Below are positions 6,932-15,721 of a stretch of DNA of 17,780 bases, piece by piece. The notes under the pieces are model-generated. The model was not told the DNA's origin, searched no databases, and was given only the letters and a program-made list of their open reading frames with translations. The stretch comes from CAZXFA01 sp964640085 (GTDB lineage: Bacteria; Actinomycetota; UBA4738; HRBIN12). Where the stretch lies: positions 1 through 17,780 of the forward strand of contig CAZXFA010000043.1 of NCBI GenBank assembly GCA_964640085.1, written 5' to 3'. Each line of letters begins with the position of its first letter. The first letter of the stretch is position 1. A program made the position numbers and the translations under genes.

Positions 6932-8775
6932 GCGAGCACGCCGCAGCGAGGGGAGCGTCCCTGCTCGAGCTCCGGGGGCTTCGGATCTGGAGTGGCTCTG
7001 GGCAGGCCCGCCGCACCATCACGACCGGCACGGACCTGGAGGTCGGTCCGGGGGAGACGGTGGGGATCGTCGGCGAGTCCGGTTCGGGCAAGTCGCTGAC
7101 GGCGCGGGCGATCGTCAGGCTCCTGCCCGAGGGGGTCTCCGCCGACGGGAGCGTCCGGTACCGAGGCCGCGAGCTGACGGACCTTTCCGAGCGCGAGATG
7201 CACCGGCTCCGAGGGCGGGACCTCGGCCTGATGTTCCAGGACCCGTTCACGATGCTGAACCCGCTCCTGCGCTGCGGCGAGCACATCGGCGAGATGCTGA
7301 ACGACGGTGAGGCCCACCGGCTCCCTCGCGACCGGCTCCAAGAGGAGACGGTCCGGCGCCTCGCCGAGGTCGGGATCGACGATCCCCTGGTAGCTCGCCG
7401 GTACCCCTTCCAGCTCTCGGGAGGGATGCGACAGCGGGTTGCCCTGGCCGCGGCTCTCGCCAAGGACCCGGAACTGTTGATCGCGGACGAGCCGTCCACC
7501 GCGCTCGACGTCACCACGCAGGCCGAGATCCTCGAGTTGCTGCGATCGGTCCAACGGTCCCGCGGGATGGGCCTGATCCTGATCACACACGACCTGCGCG
7601 TCGCCTTCACGACCTGCGATCGGATCTACGTCCTGTACGCGGGGTGCCTGCTGGAGGTCGGTGACGCGGCCCGGCTCGAGCGCGAGCCCCTCCACCCCTA
7701 CACCCTGGGCCTGATCCTGTCGGAGCCGTCGGCCGACCAGAAGCTGGGCGAGCTGAACCCCATCCCTGGCGCGGTGCCGGCGCCGGACGAGGTCGCCGAT
7801 CGCTGCGCGTTCGTGCCTCGGTGCCGGTGGGCGGAGGACGTGTGCCGCGCGACCCGCCCCGACCTGGTCGAGTCCGAGCCCGGTCGCCTCAGCGCCTGCA
7901 TCCGTCTCCAGGAGATCCGGTCGGAGATGATCGCGCTTCGCGACAGGGCCCTCCGCCTCGCCGCCGAGACGGCTCCGAGCGAGAGGGAGCTGCTGACCTC
8001 GATCGAGGGCGTCGTCAAGCGGTTCGAGCTCGGTCGTCGACGGCACGTCGACGCCCTGAAGGGAGTCTCCCTCACGATCGGCCCACGCGAATGCGTGGGA
8101 CTGGTCGGCGAGTCCGGATCGGGGAAGACCACGCTCGGACGGTGCCTGGTCGGACTGGAGACGCCCACCGCGGGGCGGATCGAGGTCGACGGGGTGGATG
8201 CTTCTGATCTCGCGAAGGTGACGAAGGACGAGCGCGCGCGGCTCCGCGGCACCGTGCAGATGATCTTCCAGGATCCATACTCGACGCTCAACCCTCGCCA
8301 CACCGTCGGCCGGACGCTGTCCGAGGCGCTCCAACGAGCGGGGATCACCGGGGGCCGGGCAGCCCACGCGTCCGTGACCGAGCTGCTGGACCGGGTCGGT
8401 CTCCCGGAGGCCTACGCGCCGCGGAAGCCGGCCGCGCTGTCCGGCGGGGAACGCCAGCGCGTCGCGATCGCCCGGGCCCTGGCCGTCAAGCCCAAGCTCC
8501 TGGTCTGCGATGAGCCCGTCTCGGCCCTCGACGTGTCGGTGCAGGCGCAGATCCTGAACCTGTTCCGGACCCTCCAGGACGAGCTGGGTCTGAGCTACCT
8601 GTTCATCACGCACGACCTGGCCGTCGTGCGTCAGGTCGCCGACCGCATCTACGTCCTGCTCGAGGGCGAGATCGTCGAGTCGGGGCCAGCCGACGAGATC
8701 CTGTCCCAGCCCAAGCATCCCTACACGAAGCGGCTGATGGACTCCGTGCCCGGCGCGACCAGCCGGACCGGCTGA
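6928..8775 (+). CDS. Fused peptide ABC transporter ATPase (DppD-DppF in one chain)
   Basis: The 615-residue protein contains two complete ATP-binding cassettes. Domain 1 has Walker A at 49-56 (GESGSGKS), signature LSGGM at 163-167 and Walker B with Asp187/Glu188. Domain 2 has Walker A at 394-401 (GESGSGKT), signature LSGGE at 504-508 and Walker B with Asp528/Glu529. Both have the THDL switch. After domain 1 lies the oligopeptide-transporter C-terminal region with Cys293, Cys299, Cys306 and Cys324 (CX5CX6CX17C), the spacing known from DppD proteins that carry an iron-sulfur cluster. Such single-chain ATPases occur in other family 5 systems (YejF, GsiA). The GTG start at 6928 overlaps the permease stop (GTGA). 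Together with the two permeases it forms a full importer. Confidence 0.94.
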   Translation: MSEHAAARGASLLELRGLRIWSGSGQARRTITTGTDLEVGPGETVGIVGESGSGKSLTARAIVRLLPEGVSADGSVRYRGRELTDLSEREMHRLRGRDLGLMFQDPFTMLNPLLRCGEHIGEMLNDGEAHRLPRDRLQEETVRRLAEVGIDDPLVARRYPFQLSGGMRQRVALAAALAKDPELLIADEPSTALDVTTQAEILELLRSVQRSRGMGLILITHDLRVAFTTCDRIYVLYAGCLLEVGDAARLEREPLHPYTLGLILSEPSADQKLGELNPIPGAVPAPDEVADRCAFVPRCRWAEDVCRATRPDLVESEPGRLSACIRLQEIRSEMIALRDRALRLAAETAPSERELLTSIEGVVKRFELGRRRHVDALKGVSLTIGPRECVGLVGESGSGKTTLGRCLVGLETPTAGRIEVDGVDASDLAKVTKDERARLRGTVQMIFQDPYSTLNPRHTVGRTLSEALQRAGITGGRAAHASVTELLDRVGLPEAYAPRKPAALSGGERQRVAIARALAVKPKLLVCDEPVSALDVSVQAQILNLFRTLQDELGLSYLFITHDLAVVRQVADRIYVLLEGEIVESGPADEILSQPKHPYTKRLMDSVPGATSRTG

Positions 8776-8783
8776 ACGAGACG

Positions 8784-9839
8784 ATGGGGTTCACGCGCAG
8801 GATCCGGGCGGTCGACGCGCACGCGTGCGGCGAACCGGGACGGGTGATCGTCGAGGGCGTCCCGGACGTCCCGGGCCAGACGATGTTCGACAAGATGGTG
8901 TTCCTGCGGGAGCACGACGACGGTCTCCGCAAGCTGATGTTGCGCGAGCCTCGCGGCTATCCGGCCGCGAACTGCAACGTGCTGCTCCCTCCGACCCGCC
9001 CGGAGGCCGACGCCGGCTTCGTGATCATGGAGCAGACCGAGTACCCGCCGATGTCGGGCACCAACATGATCTGCGTGGTCACGGTCCTGCTCGAGACGGG
9101 GATCGTCGAGGCGCGCGAGCCGGTGACCGAGCTCACCCTCGACACCCCCGCGGGTCTCGTCGGCGTGATCGCCGACGTCCGCGACGGGAAGGTCACGATG
9201 GTGACCTTCCGCAACGTGCCGGCGTTCGCGGTGCACCTCGGCGCCGGGATCGAGGTGCCGACGATCGGCCGGGTCACGGTGGACGTCGCGTGGGGCGGGA
9301 TGTTCTACGTGATCGCCGAGACCGAGCGATTCGGCCTGCGCCTGGAGCCCGACGAGGGCCGCGAGATCGTCCGGATCGGGGAGATGATTAAGACCGCCGC
9401 CCGGGAGCAGCTACCGGTGGCGCACCCGGAGAACCCCGCTATCGAGGGCATCTCGATCTCGCAGCTTTGGGGTCCTGCCCGGGATCCGAGCGCACACCGG
9501 CGGAACGCGGTCGTGGTCTCGACCGGCGAGCTCGACTGGGATCGTCCCGAGACCTGGACCGGCGCGATCGACCGCTCGCCGTGCGGGACGGGCACGTGCG
9601 CGGCGATGGCCGTCCTGCACGCCCGCGGCGAGCTCGGCCTCGGCGAGGACTTCGTGCACGAAGGTCTCCTCGGGACGCGGTTCCTCGGGCGGCTGGTCGA
9701 GGAGACGACCGTGGGCGACCGCCCGGCGGTGGTGCCGACGCTCGGCGGCGAAGCGTGGATCACCGGCTTCGCCGAGTACGTGCGGGACGAGACGGATCCG
9801 TTCCCCGAGGGGTTCACGGTCGGCGACATCTGGCCCTGA
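8784..9839 (+). CDS. Proline racemase superfamily enzyme (4-hydroxyproline epimerase / trans-3-hydroxyproline dehydratase-like), Ser/Cys type
   Basis: The protein has 351 residues, the usual family length. These enzymes use two opposed residues as acid and base at the proline C-alpha. Here the first position is Ser91 in PPMSGTNMI, where classical racemases have Cys, and the second is Cys267 in DRSPCGTGTCA, preceded by Asp263. A Ser/Cys pair argues against a classical proline racemase and fits hydroxyproline epimerase or dehydratase branches better. The exact reaction is not certain. The ATG lies 8 bases after the ATPase stop, so it is the last gene of the operon and could process proline-type residues released by the S9 peptidase. 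It converges with the methyltransferase gene across only 4 bases. No hydroxyproline oxidase or pyrroline reductase gene is present in the window. Confidence 0.88.
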   Translation: MGFTRRIRAVDAHACGEPGRVIVEGVPDVPGQTMFDKMVFLREHDDGLRKLMLREPRGYPAANCNVLLPPTRPEADAGFVIMEQTEYPPMSGTNMICVVTVLLETGIVEAREPVTELTLDTPAGLVGVIADVRDGKVTMVTFRNVPAFAVHLGAGIEVPTIGRVTVDVAWGGMFYVIAETERFGLRLEPDEGREIVRIGEMIKTAAREQLPVAHPENPAIEGISISQLWGPARDPSAHRRNAVVVSTGELDWDRPETWTGAIDRSPCGTGTCAAMAVLHARGELGLGEDFVHEGLLGTRFLGRLVEETTVGDRPAVVPTLGGEAWITGFAEYVRDETDPFPEGFTVGDIWP

Positions 9840-9843
9840 CGGT

Positions 9844-10557
9844 TCAAGAGACGCGGGCCAGCAGATGGTGGTAGGCGTACCCCCCGTCCCACGGGCCCTC
9901 GGCCTCGTCCTCGATCGCGAAGCCGGCCTCGGCCATCCATGAACGGGCCCGCGGGATGCCGGGATAGAAGTGGTAGTACGGATCGGGGTCGTGCCAGATC
10001 ACCTCGCCGTCGACGACCGGGAGCCCCTCGCGACGTGCCTCCCCGTTCGCGGCCCGCACCTCGTCCTCGGCGACGAGCTCGACCGACAGGTACAACCACC
10101 CGCCGGGACGGAGCGCCCGGCGGAACCGCTCGAGGACGATGGGCCAGTCCTCCGGCGGGACGAACTCCATCGCGTCCACGCACATCACGCCGTCGAACTC
10201 GGATTCGTACGGGAGGTCCTGGAGGTCGTGCTTCGCGGTCGAGGCGGCCGGGAACTTCTCGTGCAGCTTCGCGAGGTACGCCTCGGTGTGGTCCGCCCCG
10301 AGCACCGACCTCTCCGTATGGAGCACCATCCCTACGTACTTGCCGGTGCCGCACGCCGCGTCGAGCACGCGGCCCTCCGGCGGGAGCACCGAGAGGAACC
10401 GCTCCACCCAGGCGCGGTGCGTCGGCTCGATCTCCCCCCAGCGAGCGTCGAACCCGTCGGCGAGCGTGGCCTCCTGCTCCTCGTTCTCACGGCGCAGCTG
10501 GAGGAGCCACGAGGTGCGGTCCACGCCGCCCGGCCCGGTCCGGTCGTCGTCGGTCAC
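9844..10557 (-). CDS. Class I SAM-dependent methyltransferase
   Basis: This 237-residue protein has a Rossmann-type methyltransferase core. Motif I is VLDAACGTG at residues 64-72. An acidic residue at the end of strand 2 (Asp89 in GADHTEAYL) would bind the SAM ribose. Motif II/post-I regions include DLQDLPYESEFDGVMCVDAMEFV, and RALRPGGWLYLSVEL is the usual post-motif III segment. The substrate cannot be deduced. A GTG start at 10557 is chosen because it begins the conserved part with a sensible N-terminus; the frame is open further upstream, but that extension runs antisense to the SDR gene and has shadow-like composition. It diverges from the SDR gene across 93 bases, which presumably holds both promoters. 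Confidence 0.85.
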   Translation of the reverse strand: MTDDDRTGPGGVDRTSWLLQLRRENEEQEATLADGFDARWGEIEPTHRAWVERFLSVLPPEGRVLDAACGTGKYVGMVLHTERSVLGADHTEAYLAKLHEKFPAASTAKHDLQDLPYESEFDGVMCVDAMEFVPPEDWPIVLERFRRALRPGGWLYLSVELVAEDEVRAANGEARREGLPVVDGEVIWHDPDPYYHFYPGIPRARSWMAEAGFAIEDEAEGPWDGGYAYHHLLARVS

Positions 10558-10650
10558 ACCGCGGACCCTACGCGAGAGAGCCCAGCAGCTCGCGTGCCCG
10601 CGCGGACGGGGCGGAGCGGGCAAGATGACGAGGACGGGAGGGAGCGGACG

Positions 10651-11601
10651 ATGGGCGGGATCCAGGTGGTGCTCGGTGGGAGCGGGGGGACCGGGAACGC
10701 GGTGGTGCGCGCGCTGCTCGAGCGTGGCCACCGGGTGCGTGCGGTGAACCGGGCCGGGGACGCCGACGTTCCCTGGGCGGCCGAACGCGCGGCGGGCGAC
10801 GTCACCCGGGCCGAGGACCTGCGGAGGGTGCTCGAGGGCTCGACGGTCGCCTACCACTGCGCCCAGCCCGCGTACACGCGATGGCGCCAGGGATTCCCCC
10901 CGATGAACCGCGCGATCGTGGAGGCGACGGCGGAGGCCGGAGCCAAGCTGGTGGTCGCGGACAACCTCTACATGTACGGGCCTGTCGAGGGACCGCTGAC
11001 CGAGGAGAGCCCTCAGGAGCCCGCCAGCAGGAAGGGCGTCCTCAGGAAGGCGATGGCCGAGGAGCTCCTCGCGGCGCATCGCGCCGGGCGGGTGCGCGTG
11101 GCGATCTCGCGGGCCTCCGACTATTTCGGACCGCGGGCCACCGACAGTACGATCGGCGGGCGCCTGTTCGACGCGGCGATCGGGGGCAAGCGCGTGCCGT
11201 GGCTCGGGAACCTCGACGTCCCGCACACGGCCCACTACACCCCCGACATGGGGCGCGCGATCGCACTGCTCGGCGATCGTTCCGGAGCGGACGGACGCGT
11301 CTGGCACCTGCCGGCGGACGGCCCGGTCACCGGGAGGGAGTTCATCCGGATGGTGGCCGAGATGCTCGGCCGGCCGCTCACGCCGGCCGCGCCCCCGGCC
11401 GGGGTGCTCAAGCTCATCGGCCTGTTCGTCCCGATCGTCCGCGAGCTCGACGACGTGCTGTACCAGTGGAAGGATCCCTTCGTGATCGACGCCTCGGTGT
11501 TCGAGCGCGCCTTCGGTCCGTTCCCAGTCACGCCGCTCCCCGAGGCGATCGGCGAGACCGTCCGCTGGTACCGGGAGCGAGGGGAGGGCTCGAAGGGCTG
11601 A
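10651..11601 (+). CDS. Atypical NAD(P)-dependent epimerase/dehydratase-like SDR
   Basis: This 316-residue protein is an extended short-chain dehydrogenase/reductase-like fold. The N-terminal dinucleotide-binding motif is GGSGGTG at residues 9-15, followed by a basic VRAVNR strand that hints at NADP. The ADNLYMYGP segment corresponds to the active-site strand of sugar epimerases. The expected YxxxK pair is altered: Lys133 and the downstream Glu137 are present, but the tyrosine position is Gly129. It may be a reductase or epimerase with altered chemistry, or a binding protein. The ATG has a strong GGGAGGGAG ribosome-binding site at 10636-10644. It converges with the SulP genes downstream; the 76-base gap contains no convincing terminator. 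Confidence 0.85.
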   Translation: MGGIQVVLGGSGGTGNAVVRALLERGHRVRAVNRAGDADVPWAAERAAGDVTRAEDLRRVLEGSTVAYHCAQPAYTRWRQGFPPMNRAIVEATAEAGAKLVVADNLYMYGPVEGPLTEESPQEPASRKGVLRKAMAEELLAAHRAGRVRVAISRASDYFGPRATDSTIGGRLFDAAIGGKRVPWLGNLDVPHTAHYTPDMGRAIALLGDRSGADGRVWHLPADGPVTGREFIRMVAEMLGRPLTPAAPPAGVLKLIGLFVPIVRELDDVLYQWKDPFVIDASVFERAFGPFPVTPLPEAIGETVRWYRERGEGSKG

Positions 11602-11676
11602 ACCGCCCCGAGGGTCCGGCAGGAACGTGAGCCGACGCGACGCCGACGTTGTTCGGTGATCGACCTCCGCCCCGAC

Positions 11677-13511
11677 CCTAGTCCATCAGGGAATCGACGG
11701 CCCGCAGCGTGTCGCCCAGCCGCTCGGCCAGGGTGGTGGCCAGCCACCGGTGCAGCGTGGCCGCCAGCTCCGGGTCGGTGGCTCCGATCCGCTCGATCTC
11801 CTGCTGGGACAGCCGCAGCACCACGGCGGGGGACTCGGCCACCACGTCGGCGGTCCGCACCTCCCCGGTGTAGAGCGCGACCTCCCCCACCACCACCCCG
11901 GGCAGCACGGTCCGGAGCCGCATCCGGCGGCCCTCGGGGGTGGCCATCTCCACCCGCAGCCGACCCGACTCCAGCACGAACAGATCCTCGGGGGGATCGT
12001 CCTGGCGGATCAGCACCGTGCCGGGGGGCAGCTCCACCCGCTCCAGCCGGGCCCGCAGCGGTGTCGGCATCGCACCCAGCGCATCGCCCGGACCGTCCCG
12101 GCGCCCGAGCTCGGCCTCGGCGAGCAGCGCGTCCTCGGCCCGCTGCAGCGCGCGGTCGAGGTCCGGCTCGAAGGCCACCACGCCTTCGAGCTCGGTGACC
12201 CCGCCCCGGGCGAGCTGGGCGCGCACCGGCTCGGAGGCCCCGGCGAACACCAGCTCGAAGCCCCCCGCCTGCGCCAGGTGGACCACCTTGACGAACGCCA
12301 CCACCGCCGAGGCGTCCACCCCGCTCACCCGCCGCAGGTCCACCAGCAGGAACCGCAGGACCCCCGCCTCCACCCGCCGGCCGATCCGCTCCAGCAGGCT
12401 GTTGGCCGACCCGAAGAACACGAACCCGTGCACCCGCAGGATCTGGACCCGCTCGCCCATCGTGCGAAGCGCCGCGCGCTCGGCGGGTGGCCGGTCGACG
12501 TTGCTGCGGTAGGTCTGCCCGAACGCGACCTCGCGCACCAGCTCGATCCGGCCGTAGCTGACGGCGAACAGCACCACCGCCAGCACCAGGCCGAGCACCA
12601 CCCCGGGCAGGAACCCCCGGACCACGATCCCGGCCAGGATCACCAGCACCACCACGTACTCCACGGTGGGCAGGGTGCGGCGCTTGTCCCAGACCCACTC
12701 CACGATGAAGGCGGTGCCCAGGAACACCAGCACCCCGCCCACGATCATCCGGGGGATCAGCTCGATCACCGCGGCGCCGAACACCACCGCGGCCAGCGGC
12801 ACCAGCGCGGCCACCAGCCCGGCGGTCCGGGCGTCCACGTTCATCCGCTGGGCGAGCGAGGTCAGGCTGAGCGCGTGGTAGCTGGGGATCCCGCCGAGGG
12901 CCCCGGAGAGCACGTTCAGCAGGCCCGCGTCGCGCAGCTCCCGGTTCGTGTCCAGGTCCCGGTGCAGGACGAGCTCGGTCCCGCTGATGTTGAACAGGAT
13001 CGCGATCGCGGCCACGAACACCGCGGTCGAGATCCCCGCGGCCTGCTCGAGCACCGCCGACCAGTCCGCCCCGGTGAGCGCTCGGAGCGTCCACGGCTCC
13101 CAGAGCCTGGCCGACTCGAACGGCCCGAGGAGCCACCCGCCCATCCGCGCGTCGTCGGTCGAGGAGCCCGTCAGCAGCATCCCCACCACGAAGACCACGA
13201 GCCCGATCCCCAGCGCCGCCGGGATCACCATCGGCCGCCGGAGCGCTCGGACCGCGAGCAGCATCGCCACCCCGAAGATGAAGGCAGGCCCCCAGCGCAG
13301 GAGCTCGTACTCGCGGACCAGGTTGCCCACCGTGCGCAGCGCCGGCTGCACGCCCGATGCGACGTAGATCCCGCCCTTGAGCAACAGCCACCCGGTGCCG
13401 GCCAGGAACCCGCCCACCACCGGGTAGGGCACGAACCGGACCAGGTTGCCCGCCCGGAACCTCCCGAGCGCGAAGAACACCACCCCGCACAGGACCGTCA
13501 CCACCAGGGTC
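11677..13511. repeat. Direct repeat, 1,835 bp, left copy (3' part of SulP copy A)
   Basis: By line-by-line reading, these bases match 13887-15721 without any difference at an offset of 2,210 bases. One boundary is one base beyond the TAG stop; the other lies 363 bases inside the gene. Identity covers synonymous positions, so it cannot be explained by protein-level constraint alone. Confidence 0.9.
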
Positions 13512-13873
13512 GCCGCGATCACGGTGAGGAAGATGTCGGGACGCTCGACGGTCCCCACGGCCGCCGCCTCAGCGACCTGGGCGATCGCCACGGCCTTCGC
13601 CGCCGCGGTCGCCGCCACCACCGCGAGCACGGCCGCCGCCGCGTCCTGCACGCTTCCCACCACGCCGCGGGGCCCCGCCCGCCACGCGAGGATCGCGAGC
13701 GCCAGGACGGCGGCCACGAGGTACAGGCCGATGCCGTCCGGGAGGCGGGCGGCGAGCAGACCGCCGAACACGAAGGCGGCGAACGCGACCGCGAGGACCG
13801 CCTCGACGGCGCCGATGATCACCCCCGCCGAGACCGAGGCCAGGATCCCGGCCGGTCGTCGCGACTCGGACAA
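11678..13873 (-). CDS. SulP-family anion transporter with STAS and cyclic-nucleotide-binding domains, copy A
   Basis: This 731-residue protein has three parts. Residues 1 to about 460 are a multi-pass SulP/SLC26-type membrane domain with many glycine/valine-rich helices. Residues about 474-590 form a STAS domain (VQILRVHGFVFFGSAN at 476, and the VDAS loop with Asp520). Residues about 605-725 form a cNMP-binding beta barrel whose phosphate cassette has GEVAL (Glu664) and Arg673, the two residues expected to bind cyclic nucleotide. SulP proteins move sulfate, bicarbonate or other anions; the substrate here is unknown. A cNMP domain suggests nucleotide gating. The likely start is TTG 13873, chosen for the TAGGAGGGGAGG ribosome-binding site that overlaps the stop of copy B. 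Residues 122-731 are identical to copy B, while residues 1-121 differ. Confidence 0.85.
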   Translation of the reverse strand: MSESRRPAGILASVSAGVIIGAVEAVLAVAFAAFVFGGLLAARLPDGIGLYLVAAVLALAILAWRAGPRGVVGSVQDAAAAVLAVVAATAAAKAVAIAQVAEAAAVGTVERPDIFLTVIAATLVVTVLCGVVFFALGRFRAGNLVRFVPYPVVGGFLAGTGWLLLKGGIYVASGVQPALRTVGNLVREYELLRWGPAFIFGVAMLLAVRALRRPMVIPAALGIGLVVFVVGMLLTGSSTDDARMGGWLLGPFESARLWEPWTLRALTGADWSAVLEQAAGISTAVFVAAIAILFNISGTELVLHRDLDTNRELRDAGLLNVLSGALGGIPSYHALSLTSLAQRMNVDARTAGLVAALVPLAAVVFGAAVIELIPRMIVGGVLVFLGTAFIVEWVWDKRRTLPTVEYVVVLVILAGIVVRGFLPGVVLGLVLAVVLFAVSYGRIELVREVAFGQTYRSNVDRPPAERAALRTMGERVQILRVHGFVFFGSANSLLERIGRRVEAGVLRFLLVDLRRVSGVDASAVVAFVKVVHLAQAGGFELVFAGASEPVRAQLARGGVTELEGVVAFEPDLDRALQRAEDALLAEAELGRRDGPGDALGAMPTPLRARLERVELPPGTVLIRQDDPPEDLFVLESGRLRVEMATPEGRRMRLRTVLPGVVVGEVALYTGEVRTADVVAESPAVVLRLSQQEIERIGATDPELAATLHRWLATTLAERLGDTLRAVDSLMD

Positions 13874-13878
13874 CGGTG

Positions 13879-13890
13879 CCTCCCCTCCTA
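13879..13890 (-). promoter_or_regulatory. Ribosome-binding site of SulP copy A, fused to the stop codon of copy B
   Basis: On the minus strand the sequence TAGGAGGGGAGG contains the TAG stop of copy B and a near-perfect Shine-Dalgarno stretch. It ends 5 bases before the TTG at 13873. No better start codon lies at a suitable distance, so this site decides the copy A start and suggests that translation of copy A follows termination on copy B. Confidence 0.6.
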
Positions 13891-15721
13891 GTCCATCAGG
13901 GAATCGACGGCCCGCAGCGTGTCGCCCAGCCGCTCGGCCAGGGTGGTGGCCAGCCACCGGTGCAGCGTGGCCGCCAGCTCCGGGTCGGTGGCTCCGATCC
14001 GCTCGATCTCCTGCTGGGACAGCCGCAGCACCACGGCGGGGGACTCGGCCACCACGTCGGCGGTCCGCACCTCCCCGGTGTAGAGCGCGACCTCCCCCAC
14101 CACCACCCCGGGCAGCACGGTCCGGAGCCGCATCCGGCGGCCCTCGGGGGTGGCCATCTCCACCCGCAGCCGACCCGACTCCAGCACGAACAGATCCTCG
14201 GGGGGATCGTCCTGGCGGATCAGCACCGTGCCGGGGGGCAGCTCCACCCGCTCCAGCCGGGCCCGCAGCGGTGTCGGCATCGCACCCAGCGCATCGCCCG
14301 GACCGTCCCGGCGCCCGAGCTCGGCCTCGGCGAGCAGCGCGTCCTCGGCCCGCTGCAGCGCGCGGTCGAGGTCCGGCTCGAAGGCCACCACGCCTTCGAG
14401 CTCGGTGACCCCGCCCCGGGCGAGCTGGGCGCGCACCGGCTCGGAGGCCCCGGCGAACACCAGCTCGAAGCCCCCCGCCTGCGCCAGGTGGACCACCTTG
14501 ACGAACGCCACCACCGCCGAGGCGTCCACCCCGCTCACCCGCCGCAGGTCCACCAGCAGGAACCGCAGGACCCCCGCCTCCACCCGCCGGCCGATCCGCT
14601 CCAGCAGGCTGTTGGCCGACCCGAAGAACACGAACCCGTGCACCCGCAGGATCTGGACCCGCTCGCCCATCGTGCGAAGCGCCGCGCGCTCGGCGGGTGG
14701 CCGGTCGACGTTGCTGCGGTAGGTCTGCCCGAACGCGACCTCGCGCACCAGCTCGATCCGGCCGTAGCTGACGGCGAACAGCACCACCGCCAGCACCAGG
14801 CCGAGCACCACCCCGGGCAGGAACCCCCGGACCACGATCCCGGCCAGGATCACCAGCACCACCACGTACTCCACGGTGGGCAGGGTGCGGCGCTTGTCCC
14901 AGACCCACTCCACGATGAAGGCGGTGCCCAGGAACACCAGCACCCCGCCCACGATCATCCGGGGGATCAGCTCGATCACCGCGGCGCCGAACACCACCGC
15001 GGCCAGCGGCACCAGCGCGGCCACCAGCCCGGCGGTCCGGGCGTCCACGTTCATCCGCTGGGCGAGCGAGGTCAGGCTGAGCGCGTGGTAGCTGGGGATC
15101 CCGCCGAGGGCCCCGGAGAGCACGTTCAGCAGGCCCGCGTCGCGCAGCTCCCGGTTCGTGTCCAGGTCCCGGTGCAGGACGAGCTCGGTCCCGCTGATGT
15201 TGAACAGGATCGCGATCGCGGCCACGAACACCGCGGTCGAGATCCCCGCGGCCTGCTCGAGCACCGCCGACCAGTCCGCCCCGGTGAGCGCTCGGAGCGT
15301 CCACGGCTCCCAGAGCCTGGCCGACTCGAACGGCCCGAGGAGCCACCCGCCCATCCGCGCGTCGTCGGTCGAGGAGCCCGTCAGCAGCATCCCCACCACG
15401 AAGACCACGAGCCCGATCCCCAGCGCCGCCGGGATCACCATCGGCCGCCGGAGCGCTCGGACCGCGAGCAGCATCGCCACCCCGAAGATGAAGGCAGGCC
15501 CCCAGCGCAGGAGCTCGTACTCGCGGACCAGGTTGCCCACCGTGCGCAGCGCCGGCTGCACGCCCGATGCGACGTAGATCCCGCCCTTGAGCAACAGCCA
15601 CCCGGTGCCGGCCAGGAACCCGCCCACCACCGGGTAGGGCACGAACCGGACCAGGTTGCCCGCCCGGAACCTCCCGAGCGCGAAGAACACCACCCCGCAC
15701 AGGACCGTCACCACCAGGGTC
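13887..15721. repeat. Direct repeat, 1,835 bp, right copy (3' part of SulP copy B)
   Basis: This is the partner of 11677-13511. Beyond 15721 the two genes drop abruptly to partial similarity, with only short shared runs such as a 27-base match around 15780-15807. On the other side, the 3' flanks share nothing past the stop codon. Confidence 0.9.

Noticed and set aside
11602..11677. Terminator between the convergent SDR and SulP genes
   Set aside because: No stable stem-loop with a following T-rich run was found on either strand.
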